A stretch of 64,000 nt of DNA from Microvirga sp052115485 (lineage in GTDB: Bacteria; Pseudomonadota; Alphaproteobacteria; Rhizobiales; Beijerinckiaceae), in assembly GCF_052115485.1 (NCBI RefSeq), contig NZ_JBFRGU010000003.1, forward strand, positions 310,001 through 374,000, given 5' to 3'. A program made the translations under genes and the position numbers. How positions within the stretch are numbered: the stretch's first letter is position 1; each line of letters starts with the position of its first letter. The notes below the pieces were generated by a model. It saw only the letters and a program-made list of their open reading frames with translations. It searched no databases and was not told the DNA's origin. Positions 27,150 to 35,157 of the stretch are shown piece by piece.

Positions 27150-28376
27150 TCAGCCCTTACTGCCTGTATCCGTCGAGCGGCCGAGGAGGCGCGCGAACTC
27201 AGCTTCGATTTCTTCGACCGAGAAGGGGTCGACCGACGTCCGCGGCGCGGCGGGGGCGGGGGCTGGTTGAGCTTCAGTCGGCGCCTTGGGTGCAGGCTGC
27301 TGCTCCGCAGCGCGGGGCTGCTCGACTGGCGCCGGGGAAGGATGGGCTTCTTCTTCCTCACGCATCTGAGGTTCGACTTCTTCCTCGATCGCAGGCTCTT
27401 CGAGCGGCCATTCCTGGCGTGGGATCACATGCGTCTCGGAAATCTCCGTTCGATCAATTTCGATTTCGACGGTCTCCTCCTCCACTTCCTCGATCGCAGG
27501 CTCGTAAACGGGAGCAGGTTGAGGAGCAGAAGAAACAGGAGCCGCCGGACGCTTCAGGGCTTCCTCAAGCTGTTTTGCCATGTCCGACAGAATCAAGGCG
27601 TCGGGGACGCGCTGACCACCGAGTGCAACGGGCTCAGGAGGAACCGGCGGGGTCGGTTGGGGCGCACGAAACACCGGTGGAGCAGGAGGAGGCGGCGGTG
27701 CGACGACGCGCGGCTCAGGTCGAGGCGCCGGAGGTTCGGGTAGCTTGGGTTCGAAGCTCGGATGAACGGGGCGCGAAAGCGACTCGGCGCGGCTCGCGGT
27801 CAATATCGGCTCCACGTGCGTCGGCTTGAGGACAGGCTCCACATGGGTGGGCATCGGTTGCGACGTAACAGGCGCGCTTACGGAAGCGACAGGTGCCAAT
27901 TCCTGCTCGGCATCAGATTCCTCCGATGGACGGCGGATGAAGGCGCCGAGTTGGGCTGCAAGCTGCGCCTCGATGTTCGGACGGGACGTCTGATCGATCT
28001 GTGGACGTTGCGCGGGCTCCAGAACCGGCTCGGGCCGCTCGATGACGGGCTCGCTCGGGACGTTCGGACGAGCACCAGCGACGCGGACGATATTGGTCTC
28101 GATCACGACGTCGTTGAGGCCGCCCACGAGCAGCAAGTGCTCGACATTGTCGCGGCGCAAAAGGATGAGTTGGCGCTGGCGGTCGAGATCGTAGACATCG
28201 ACGACGCCGAGCCGCGGCTGGCGCGAGCGGCCACGATCCTGGCCGGGCAACAGAAGCCGACCGCCGGTCAACCGGCGTAAAACCCAAGCAAAAAGCAGGA
28301 CCAGGGCCAGAATGATCGCAAAGGCGATGACGTACTGGGCAGCCCGTGATCCTTCAATGCCAAACTGAGACAACAC
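27150..28376 (-). CDS. FliO-like membrane protein with long Pro/Glu-rich cytoplasmic tail
   Basis: 408 residues. The N-terminal 100 contain a single membrane helix (YVIAFAIILALVLLFAWVLR) followed by RRLTGGRLLLPGQDRGRSRQ and RLGVVDVYDLDRQRQLILLR, then HLLLVGGLNDVVIETNI. This arrangement resembles FliO, a small protein of the flagellar export apparatus. The other 300 residues are low-complexity, rich in Pro, Ala and Glu. No other flagellar genes are in the window, so a flagellar role is uncertain. It is convergent with dksA across the shared terminator and divergent from cckA. Confidence 0.68.
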   Translation of the reverse strand: MLSQFGIEGSRAAQYVIAFAIILALVLLFAWVLRRLTGGRLLLPGQDRGRSRQPRLGVVDVYDLDRQRQLILLRRDNVEHLLLVGGLNDVVIETNIVRVAGARPNVPSEPVIERPEPVLEPAQRPQIDQTSRPNIEAQLAAQLGAFIRRPSEESDAEQELAPVASVSAPVTSQPMPTHVEPVLKPTHVEPILTASRAESLSRPVHPSFEPKLPEPPAPRPEPRVVAPPPPPAPPVFRAPQPTPPVPPEPVALGGQRVPDALILSDMAKQLEEALKRPAAPVSSAPQPAPVYEPAIEEVEEETVEIEIDRTEISETHVIPRQEWPLEEPAIEEEVEPQMREEEEAHPSPAPVEQPRAAEQQPAPKAPTEAQPAPAPAAPRTSVDPFSVEEIEAEFARLLGRSTDTGSKG

Positions 28377-28775
28377 GATGAACTCTCAAGCGTTGTGGAG
28401 GTCCAAAGAGGACCGTTCGGAGGTTTTTAGCACATTGCCTGTCGAAACGGGCAAAAGAGGTAAATGAATGGTTAACGCTATTTCCTGACACACTGGGTTC
28501 GATGTTACCCATATGAAAGAATATGGCTTGGAACAGGCAATTCTTGGCTTTTTTGAGCCGATCTTCGGCGGAGCCTCGGGATGTTGACAACTTTGTTGCC
28601 TTCCACGCCCCAGGGACATCGCGAAGGAAGATGTTAAAGCTTCGGCATTATGCCCGGAGACTGGGTGATCAGCCTGTCGCTGTTGGGCCAATAGACCGGG
28701 CGGGAAGTCGCACGCGCTTGCAGCCCAAGGTGTCGTTCGGCATAACCATTCAACTGTCAAGGACGTGGGAACTTC
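28377..28775. other. Intergenic region upstream of cckA
   Basis: 399 bp between divergent genes with no supported coding sequence. TTGACAACTTTG at about 28587 resembles a -35 box, and CGTGGGAACTTC lies just before the cckA ATG. I found no TTAA-N7-TTAA CtrA box. Both divergent promoters probably lie here. Confidence 0.5.
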
Positions 28776-31313
28776 ATGGCACAAGACGGCGATACGTCAC
28801 CCGGCGCACCGATCGATCGGTCTGATCGTCCCGGCCATACCGGGCTGGTTCTGTTGCTTGCCGCTCTTCTGGTGGCCGCGATCCTGGGTCTACGCTTCCT
28901 GGGCAACGATCAGGCGCAGCCGCTTATCCTCGCGCTCCTCGCCTTCTTCGCCATGGCCGGAGTGTTTTTTCTGTTCGCCGTTGCTATCGGCGTCATCCAG
29001 TTCTCGGGCAGATCCGCTCGCCCGGACATCACCAAGGTCATCGCCGACACATCGGGCGAGGGGCTGGTCGTGGTGGAAAGCGACGGCCGCATTACCTACG
29101 TCAACGACGCCTATCTCGCCTTGTCGGCAAGTGCCGACGCGGATGAAGTACGCCCGGTGGAGCGGCTTTTCACCGGCGCTCCGGAGGTTTCCGAGGCAAT
29201 CTATCGCTTGGCCCTCGCGGCACGCGAGAAGCGCACTGCGAGCGAGGAGGTCAGACTTTCGCCCTCTCTCGATCGGGCACACGAATTCGGCTGGTATCGC
29301 ATTCGCGTTCGCCGGCTCGAGCGGCCCAATGGACGACCCGCGACTCTGTGGACCGTGGCCGATGTCACGCACGAGCGTGAACGGCAGGAGAATGTCTTTC
29401 AGGAGCTCCAGCACGCCATCGACTATCTCGATCACGCTCCGGCTGGTTTCCTCTCCATCGATCCGAATGGGGCGATCATCTATCTCAACGCCACTTTGGC
29501 CTCGTGGCTCGATTATGATCTCGCGCAGGTCGGCTCGGGAGGACTGAACCTGTCCGACATCGTGCCGCGTAACGTGGTCGCCATGATGACCTCGTTTACC
29601 GGCGAGCCCGGTAGCGTACGGACGGAGACTTTCGATTTCGATTTGCGCCGCCGCAACGGTCAATTCCTGCCCGTGCGCCTCTATCACCGCATTGCCTTCG
29701 GTCATGATGGGCGCATGGGTGCGTCGCGCACGCTCGTTCTCAACCGCTCGCCCAGCCTGCATGTGGACGAGGGGCAACGGGCGGCTGAGGTAAGGTTCGC
29801 CCGCTTCTTCAACAACACGCCGATTGCCATCGCGACCGTGAACCGGTCAGGCCGCCTGGTTCAGGCGAATGTGCCGTTCACGAAACTCTTCGGAACGCTC
29901 CCTCGCACAGGCGAGGTCGTGGATGGGCCGCTGATCGCCTCGGCCTTCCGCGAAGGCGAGGGTGCCCAAGTTGCTGCTGCGCTCAAAGCGGCTGCGGAGG
30001 GGCAGGGGGAGATCCAGCCGCTCGAACTGCATGCGGCGGGCGAGGGCGACAAATCGGTGCGGATCTGGATTACGCCCGTCAGCGATGCGGATTCAGATGA
30101 CGAGAACGCGGTTCTCTACGCTCTCGACACGACCGATTTCCGCCGGGTCGAGGAGCAACTGGCGCAGTCTCAGAAAATGAACGCCGTCGGTCAGCTTGCC
30201 GGCGGCGTGGCCCACGATTTCAACAACGTGCTTCAGGCCATCATCGGCTACAGCGATCTCCTCCTGAGCAACCACAGGCCGACCGATCCATCCTTCCAGG
30301 ACATCATGCAGATCAAGCAGAATGCGAACCGGGCCGCGAGCCTGGTGCGTCAACTGCTGGCCTTCTCCCGTCGGCAGACATTGCGGCCCGAGGTGCTGAA
30401 CCTCAATGACCGCCTCTACGATCTGTCCATGCTCCTGAAGCGCCTGCTCGGCGAGCGGGTTCAGCTCGATCTCAACCACGGTCGCGAATTGTGGTTCGTG
30501 AAGGCTGACGTGAACCAGTTCGAGCAGGTGATCGTCAATATGGCGGTCAATGCACGCGACGCCATGCCGGGTGGCGGCAAACTCGCGATCCGCACGGCGA
30601 ATGTGTCCGCGCATGAAGCGGCCCGCCTCAAGGTCAGCGGCATGACGCCGGCCGATTACGTGCTGGTCGAAGTCTCGGACAGCGGTACGGGCATGACGCC
30701 GGACATTCTGGAGAAGGTTTTCGAGCCCTTCTTCACCACCAAGGAAATCGGCAAGGGAACCGGCCTCGGCCTCTCCACCGTCTTCGGCATCATCAAGCAA
30801 TCGGGCGGCTTCATCGATGTCGATTCCAAGATCGGGCAGGGCACGACGTTCCGCATCTACCTCCCGCGGCATATCCCCGAAGCTCAAGCGCCAGCCGAAG
30901 AGGTAAAACCGGAAAGCGTGAAAAAGCCGGCGGCCGACATGACCGGCCAAGGCATCATCCTTCTCGTGGAGGACGAAGATCCCGTGCGCGCCGTGAATGC
31001 GCGGGCACTGTCCGCGCGAGGCTACACGGTGCTGGAGGCCGCCTCTGGCGTCGAGGCATTGCAGATTATGGACGAGCGTGGTGTCCCGGTCGATCTCGTC
31101 GTGTCCGACGTAGTCATGCCGGAAATGGACGGCCCGACGCTGCTCGGCGAATTGCGGAAGCGCTATCCCGATCTGAAGGTCATCTTCGTCTCCGGCTACG
31201 CGGAGGACGCCTTCAAGAAGAATCTCCCCGAAGGCGAGGAGTTCAACTTCCTGCCCAAGCCTTTCAGCCTCCGCCAATTGGTCGAACTCGTGAAACAGGT
31301 GGTAGAGCGCTGA
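28776..31313 (+). CDS. cckA: CckA-type hybrid sensor histidine kinase
   Basis: 845 residues. Two N-terminal membrane helices (about 25–45 and 52–75) are followed by PAS-type sensor regions (about 85–380). The HisKA domain has the H-box AGGVAHDFNNVLQA with phospho-acceptor H480, then a HATPase domain (VNMAVNARDAMPGG, SDSGTGMTPDILEK, GTGLGLSTVFGIIK). A receiver domain (VEDEDPVRAVNARAL, VSDVVMPEMDG with D778) closes the protein. This domain order matches CckA, which phosphorylates the phosphotransferase ChpT and, through it, the cell-cycle regulators CtrA and CpdR. HDFNN is characteristic of the CckA group. It is located just upstream of recA's original neighbourhood, as in many Rhizobiales. Confidence 0.9.
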   Translation: MAQDGDTSPGAPIDRSDRPGHTGLVLLLAALLVAAILGLRFLGNDQAQPLILALLAFFAMAGVFFLFAVAIGVIQFSGRSARPDITKVIADTSGEGLVVVESDGRITYVNDAYLALSASADADEVRPVERLFTGAPEVSEAIYRLALAAREKRTASEEVRLSPSLDRAHEFGWYRIRVRRLERPNGRPATLWTVADVTHERERQENVFQELQHAIDYLDHAPAGFLSIDPNGAIIYLNATLASWLDYDLAQVGSGGLNLSDIVPRNVVAMMTSFTGEPGSVRTETFDFDLRRRNGQFLPVRLYHRIAFGHDGRMGASRTLVLNRSPSLHVDEGQRAAEVRFARFFNNTPIAIATVNRSGRLVQANVPFTKLFGTLPRTGEVVDGPLIASAFREGEGAQVAAALKAAAEGQGEIQPLELHAAGEGDKSVRIWITPVSDADSDDENAVLYALDTTDFRRVEEQLAQSQKMNAVGQLAGGVAHDFNNVLQAIIGYSDLLLSNHRPTDPSFQDIMQIKQNANRAASLVRQLLAFSRRQTLRPEVLNLNDRLYDLSMLLKRLLGERVQLDLNHGRELWFVKADVNQFEQVIVNMAVNARDAMPGGGKLAIRTANVSAHEAARLKVSGMTPADYVLVEVSDSGTGMTPDILEKVFEPFFTTKEIGKGTGLGLSTVFGIIKQSGGFIDVDSKIGQGTTFRIYLPRHIPEAQAPAEEVKPESVKKPAADMTGQGIILLVEDEDPVRAVNARALSARGYTVLEAASGVEALQIMDERGVPVDLVVSDVVMPEMDGPTLLGELRKRYPDLKVIFVSGYAEDAFKKNLPEGEEFNFLPKPFSLRQLVELVKQVVER

Positions 31314-31497
31314 GAAAAGTTAGCTTCGTCGACTGAAACATGCGGGAAGACTGCGCTATCGGCGCAAGGTGATCTTACGAAACGTCATGTTTCGCATTAG
31401 ACACTTAGTGGGGACAGATCTTCCATCAGGGCTGGTATCGTCGTGGCGACGCTCGGTCCGGTGCGAGTTCTTCCGTTTGGGTTGGGGAAATCGCGCC

Positions 31498-32229
31498 ATG
31501 GGCGAGACGATCTTGGGCTATGTCGGCCAGCTCGACGTGACGGTTGTCCGCTTTTTCAGCGACGCCGGGCAGATCTCCCCTTTCATGAACAAGTTCGTCA
31601 TCGGATTTCTCAATCTCAACACCGTCAAATTTCTCCCCCTTATCACACTGCTCTGGTTTCTCTGGTTCAGAGAGGGTGCCAACGAAAAGGACCGAGGCGG
31701 CGTCATTGGGGCCTTCATTGCGATGCTGGCTGCTGTCGCTTTTTCCCGCCTGATCCAGGACGTGGTGCCGACGCGTCCGCGACCGGTCCACTCTCCGGGG
31801 CTGGACTTCGTTTGGCCGTTGGGAATCAACCACGACATCATGGAAAACTGGAGCTCTTTCCCGAGTGATCACGCTGCCCAAGCCTTTGCCATAGCGACGG
31901 CGATTTTCTTTATTTCGCGGCGCTGGGCTGTCGTGGCCTTCCTATGGGCGGTTCTCGTCGTCTGCCTGCCGCGTGTTTTCGCGGGTTGGCACTACACGAG
32001 CGATGCCGTCGGTGGGGCGCTGGTCGGCATCGCGATGGCCTATTTCGTCAGCCGGAGCGGTGTCGTGGCGAGATTCCTGACTGGGCCTGCACTACGCTTC
32101 GAGAAAGCCCAGTCCGGACTTTTCTACGCCGCCAGTTTCGTACTCTCGTACCAGATCGTCACCCTGTTCGACGACGTCCGCAAAATAGGCCGGGAATTGG
32201 CCGAGTGGTTGATCCACCGAACCTTGTAA
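31498..32229 (+). CDS. PAP2-superfamily phosphatase (membrane)
   Basis: 243 residues from ATG 31498, preceded by GGGGAAA; the frame opens at 31369 but that leader is not membrane-like. The three phosphatase motifs are present: a degenerate first motif in RLIQDVVPTRPRP, SFPSDHAAQ with the catalytic His, and RVFAGWHYTSDAVGG with the second His and Asp. Several membrane helices surround them. The family includes undecaprenyl-diphosphate phosphatases (BcrC-like) and lipid phosphatases; the substrate is not decided. Before the transposon inserted, this was probably the direct upstream neighbour of recA: its stop is 22 bp from the left target duplication. Confidence 0.82.
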   Translation: MGETILGYVGQLDVTVVRFFSDAGQISPFMNKFVIGFLNLNTVKFLPLITLLWFLWFREGANEKDRGGVIGAFIAMLAAVAFSRLIQDVVPTRPRPVHSPGLDFVWPLGINHDIMENWSSFPSDHAAQAFAIATAIFFISRRWAVVAFLWAVLVVCLPRVFAGWHYTSDAVGGALVGIAMAYFVSRSGVVARFLTGPALRFEKAQSGLFYAASFVLSYQIVTLFDDVRKIGRELAEWLIHRTL

Positions 32230-32251
32230 AGGCCATAAAATATAATAGTGT

Positions 32252-32265
32252 TGTGAGAACGAAAA
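32252..32265. repeat. Left target-site duplication of the casposon-like element
   Basis: TGTGAGAACGAAAA directly abuts the left inverted repeat and is repeated without a mismatch at 48979–48992, directly abutting the right one. Because T and A occur at both junctions, the true duplication could be 12 to 14 bp. It carries one GAAC half of the recA SOS operator, without its partner on this side. Confidence 0.92.
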
Positions 32266-32305
32266 GGGGTATAGCGAAAGTGGTTGATGTGAGCCATTTC
32301 TGACC
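32266..32305 (+). repeat. Left terminal inverted repeat of the element
   Basis: Compared with the reverse complement of 48939–48978: the first 21 bases are identical (beginning GGGGTATAGCGAAAG), the next 7 differ (ATGTGAG versus TGGAAGG), and 11 of the last 12 match (CCATTTCTGACC versus CCATTTATGACC). Confidence 0.95.
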
Positions 32306-32406
32306 GTGGTTCGGCTTTGGCGTCCGTACTTGCCGTTTTCTCTAAGCCTAAGCTCGACTTTTAGGCGCCGCGATGGTTCGATTGTGCCTCGATATGGGGA
32401 CCACGG

Positions 32407-32706
32407 ATGCACATTCAAATTGCGGTGGATGCGCTCAGCTCGAAGCGCTGCCTGGAAATCCGATATGATGGTTATCTTCGCGTCGTCGAGGTTCACGCAT
32501 GCGGATACACCGCCGATGGAAATGCCATAATGAGGGTATGGCAGGTCCGGGGCGGTAGCGTCAGCGGAGAACGGGCCGGTTGGAAGCTTTTACGCCTTGA
32601 TGAAACCCGTGGCCTTCAGATCCTTGAGGAAACATCCCAAGGTCCGCGAAAGGGCTATCAGCGGGGTGGTGATAGGGCCATGGCTCGGATTGTCGCCCAA
32701 CTATAA
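32407..32706 (+). CDS. Small conserved hypothetical protein (99 aa)
   Basis: 99 residues opening MHIQIAVDALSSKRCLEIRY and containing RVVEVHACGYTADGNAIMRV and WQVRGGSVSGERAGWKLLRL. I recall this as a widespread small alphaproteobacterial protein with a compact strand-rich fold resembling WYL-type modules, of unknown role. It lies just inside the left inverted repeat, so it travels with the element unless it was captured at insertion. It is convergent with the metalloprotease gene, 8 bp apart. No clear ribosome-binding site is seen beyond GGGGACCACGG. Confidence 0.75.
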   Translation: MHIQIAVDALSSKRCLEIRYDGYLRVVEVHACGYTADGNAIMRVWQVRGGSVSGERAGWKLLRLDETRGLQILEETSQGPRKGYQRGGDRAMARIVAQL

Positions 32707-32714
32707 GAATAAAC

Positions 32715-34787
32715 TTATATTACGTAAAAATCTTTATACGTCAGCTTCAAGTTTTTTGGTAGTATTGCGAATAATACTGCCGCGCCTTCCCCTGAACCGT
32801 CCGCATCATAGTACAAATAACCTTTCTTATTATTGTATATAATACGGTCCGTGTCGTCATGAGCCTTTGTTCCGACACAGAAAGCGCTCTTAGATAACAC
32901 TAGGGGTTTTGACGAAGAGCCTTTCCCCACCGCCCTGAAAATCGCATTTTCGAGCCAAATCGAATCATCCCTTACGGAAAAATCGATAATCCTGTCCACA
33001 TTCGTCTTCGAACCGAGCTTGGTATTGAAAACGAAAGTGTCTTGCTCGGTCCCGCCTGCGAGTGTGTCCTTTCCAGAGCCGCCATAGAGCTTGTCATGAC
33101 CGGGGCCGCCGTAAAGGACATCGTTCCCGCCATAGCCGTAGATCGTATCATCTCCGGCATCACCGGTCAGTTGATCACTACCGGATCCTCCTCTCAGGAC
33201 CAGAGAGGGGGTAGGTGGAAGGGGTGGCGCAGCAATAGTCTGGATCGCGACGTAATTATAGGTCCAAGCTCCCGACGGATCGGTCGCCCATAGCGCGATG
33301 AAATGAGACGCCACAATTTCGTTGGCAAGCGACTTTGCGAGAACCAGTTTATCACCGTCGACTCGAAAGAGCCCTTGGGCGTCTCCGATAAGGCTATAGG
33401 TTAGCGCGTCACCGTTTGGATCAATACCAGCAATAGTCCCTATAATTGTGCCTGGGGGAGCATCTTTGTAAATTGTATTATTTGATAAAGAAACGGATGT
33501 AGGCGCTTTGTTTCTCTCAAAAGTAAAGGTCTGATCCCTGAATTGCCCAAATTTTATATTTTTTACGGTGACTGCGCCGTCACCATCGAAGCGTTGATCG
33601 GTTACGGTAAACGTGCCGTCATAGTTCTCGAAAATTTTATAATCGCTCTTCGCGCCGGAGAAGAGAGCAGTGTTGATCCCGCTTCCACCATCGAGAGTAT
33701 CGACGCCACCACCGCCGAAGAGTGTGTCGTCCCCGGCTCCGCCAGATAGAATATTAAAACCGGAGTTGCCCTCAATTAAATCGTTGCCGGAACCTCCTAT
33801 TGCGTTCTCAATCAGGGAGAGAGAAAGCCCGTGATATTGAAGAGCATTGAACACGCTGCCACGAGCATAGGTGCCATTTCCAAGATAAGCCGTTTGCGCA
33901 AGAGGCAGGACACACCAGCTCCCTGGAGCAAGATCAATGGTTAGATTATCGCCATAAGATGAAAAGTCGTAGGTGTCGGCCCCCCCGCCATCCCAAACGG
34001 TCATGAACACACGATTTGCGCCCGGTTTCCCCTGGCCGACTCCGTTGACGAAACACTCCCCTGTCTGCGGATCCCATTTGTATATGGTCGGCCCGGCATT
34101 CGTCGTGTAGTTGGCGCCATACATCTCCTGCAAGGCGGCGATGTCCAACATCATGAAGGTTTGGGCGAAATCGAATTCGCCATTGGTATATTCAGCGACC
34201 GCCTGTCCGACATAGGACCGGTACGTCATCACAGAAAACTCCATGGAGTCGTAATCGGGTTCGAGCGCGACGTCGGAAACGCCGCCCCCAGTGTGTCCAT
34301 GCTTGAGACCCAGGGCATGCCCGAGTTCATGGATCATCGTGTGGTATTCGTAGTTCCCTACCACGGGGAAAGAGTAATCGTGGCTCGTGCCGAACCAGAG
34401 ATCGCCACCCCAGGAGTCGTTCATTGGTAGATAAGCATAAGCCGTTGGATCGGCATCGCTAGATCTTGCGATACGAACGTCCGCGCCATTGAAGCCCGCA
34501 TCGTAAACAATGGCATTGGTGACCTGCTCGAATGAGGTCATCCCCATTCTCGGGCCGCCCACATAAGGGCTCCATCCTTCGAGGACGTAACGGGCGGCCT
34601 GTATCTGATCAAACGAGACCGCCCCGAAATCGAGAGCGCTCGCCTCCGGATACCCCGTCTCATAGTCGTTCTTGCTGTCCGGAAAGCTGTAGCTGAGGGC
34701 GGAAATTGAAGCCAGCCATCGGTATCCGCTCAACAGGGCATCGATGTTCTGAACGCCGGTTGCGGCAATTGAACCGGGAATGGCCAT
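32715..34787 (-). CDS. Serralysin-like secreted zinc metalloprotease with RTX repeats
   Basis: 690 residues. Zinc site IHELGHALGLKHG gives H153, E154, H157 and H163, the M10 consensus, and the Met-turn SVMTYRS follows. After the protease domain come RTX nonapeptide repeats (GGSGNDLIEGNSG, GGAGDDTLFGGGG at about 330–365), a cadherin-like module (about 405–515, with DPNGDALTYS), and a second RTX block (about 535–585, GGNDVLYGGPGHDKLYGG). Such proteins leave the cell through a type I secretion system by a C-terminal signal and bind calcium in the repeats. No type I secretion genes are adjacent, so it would depend on one elsewhere. Cargo of the element. Confidence 0.88.
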   Translation of the reverse strand: MAIPGSIAATGVQNIDALLSGYRWLASISALSYSFPDSKNDYETGYPEASALDFGAVSFDQIQAARYVLEGWSPYVGGPRMGMTSFEQVTNAIVYDAGFNGADVRIARSSDADPTAYAYLPMNDSWGGDLWFGTSHDYSFPVVGNYEYHTMIHELGHALGLKHGHTGGGVSDVALEPDYDSMEFSVMTYRSYVGQAVAEYTNGEFDFAQTFMMLDIAALQEMYGANYTTNAGPTIYKWDPQTGECFVNGVGQGKPGANRVFMTVWDGGGADTYDFSSYGDNLTIDLAPGSWCVLPLAQTAYLGNGTYARGSVFNALQYHGLSLSLIENAIGGSGNDLIEGNSGFNILSGGAGDDTLFGGGGVDTLDGGSGINTALFSGAKSDYKIFENYDGTFTVTDQRFDGDGAVTVKNIKFGQFRDQTFTFERNKAPTSVSLSNNTIYKDAPPGTIIGTIAGIDPNGDALTYSLIGDAQGLFRVDGDKLVLAKSLANEIVASHFIALWATDPSGAWTYNYVAIQTIAAPPLPPTPSLVLRGGSGSDQLTGDAGDDTIYGYGGNDVLYGGPGHDKLYGGSGKDTLAGGTEQDTFVFNTKLGSKTNVDRIIDFSVRDDSIWLENAIFRAVGKGSSSKPLVLSKSAFCVGTKAHDDTDRIIYNNKKGYLYYDADGSGEGAAVLFAILPKNLKLTYKDFYVI

Positions 34788-34884
34788 CGTGGTAACTCCA
34801 AAAGTAGCCCTACGTAAGAACTAAATCATAATCATGAGGCTATAGCCAGTGGTTTAATAGCCGACAAGATGGCCGTTTGCGGGG

Positions 34885-35145
34885 ATGAACGGTCGTGCAT
34901 TGGTTGCCTGGAACTTACGCCGCATTCGGGTCATGCGAGGCCTCTCACAGGAGCGTCTTGCATTTGACGCGGGAGTGGACCGTTCCTATGTCGGCGGCCT
35001 GGAGAGGCAGGCTGAGAATCCGACGATCGACTTACTTGATCGGCTGGCATCAAAACTCGACGTTCCCCTCTCGGAATTTTTTGTCCAGCCGCCTTCGGAT
35101 GAAGAGCCACCGGAACCGCTCCGAGGCGGCCGGCGGCCGAAATAA
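34885..35145 (+). CDS. XRE-family HTH transcriptional regulator
   Basis: 86 residues made almost entirely of a Cro/CI-type helix-turn-helix domain: NLRRIRVMRGLSQERLAFDA, then GVDRSYVGGLERQAENPTID, then LLDRLASKLDVPLSEFF. A short Pro/Arg tail follows. ATG 34885 is preceded by GCGGGG. It is divergent from the metalloprotease (97 bp apart) and convergent with the polymerase (stops 12 bp apart). It probably controls element genes or itself; the operator is not identified. Confidence 0.85.
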   Translation: MNGRALVAWNLRRIRVMRGLSQERLAFDAGVDRSYVGGLERQAENPTIDLLDRLASKLDVPLSEFFVQPPSDEEPPEPLRGGRRPK

Positions 35146-35157
35146 CGAAAACGCCGA

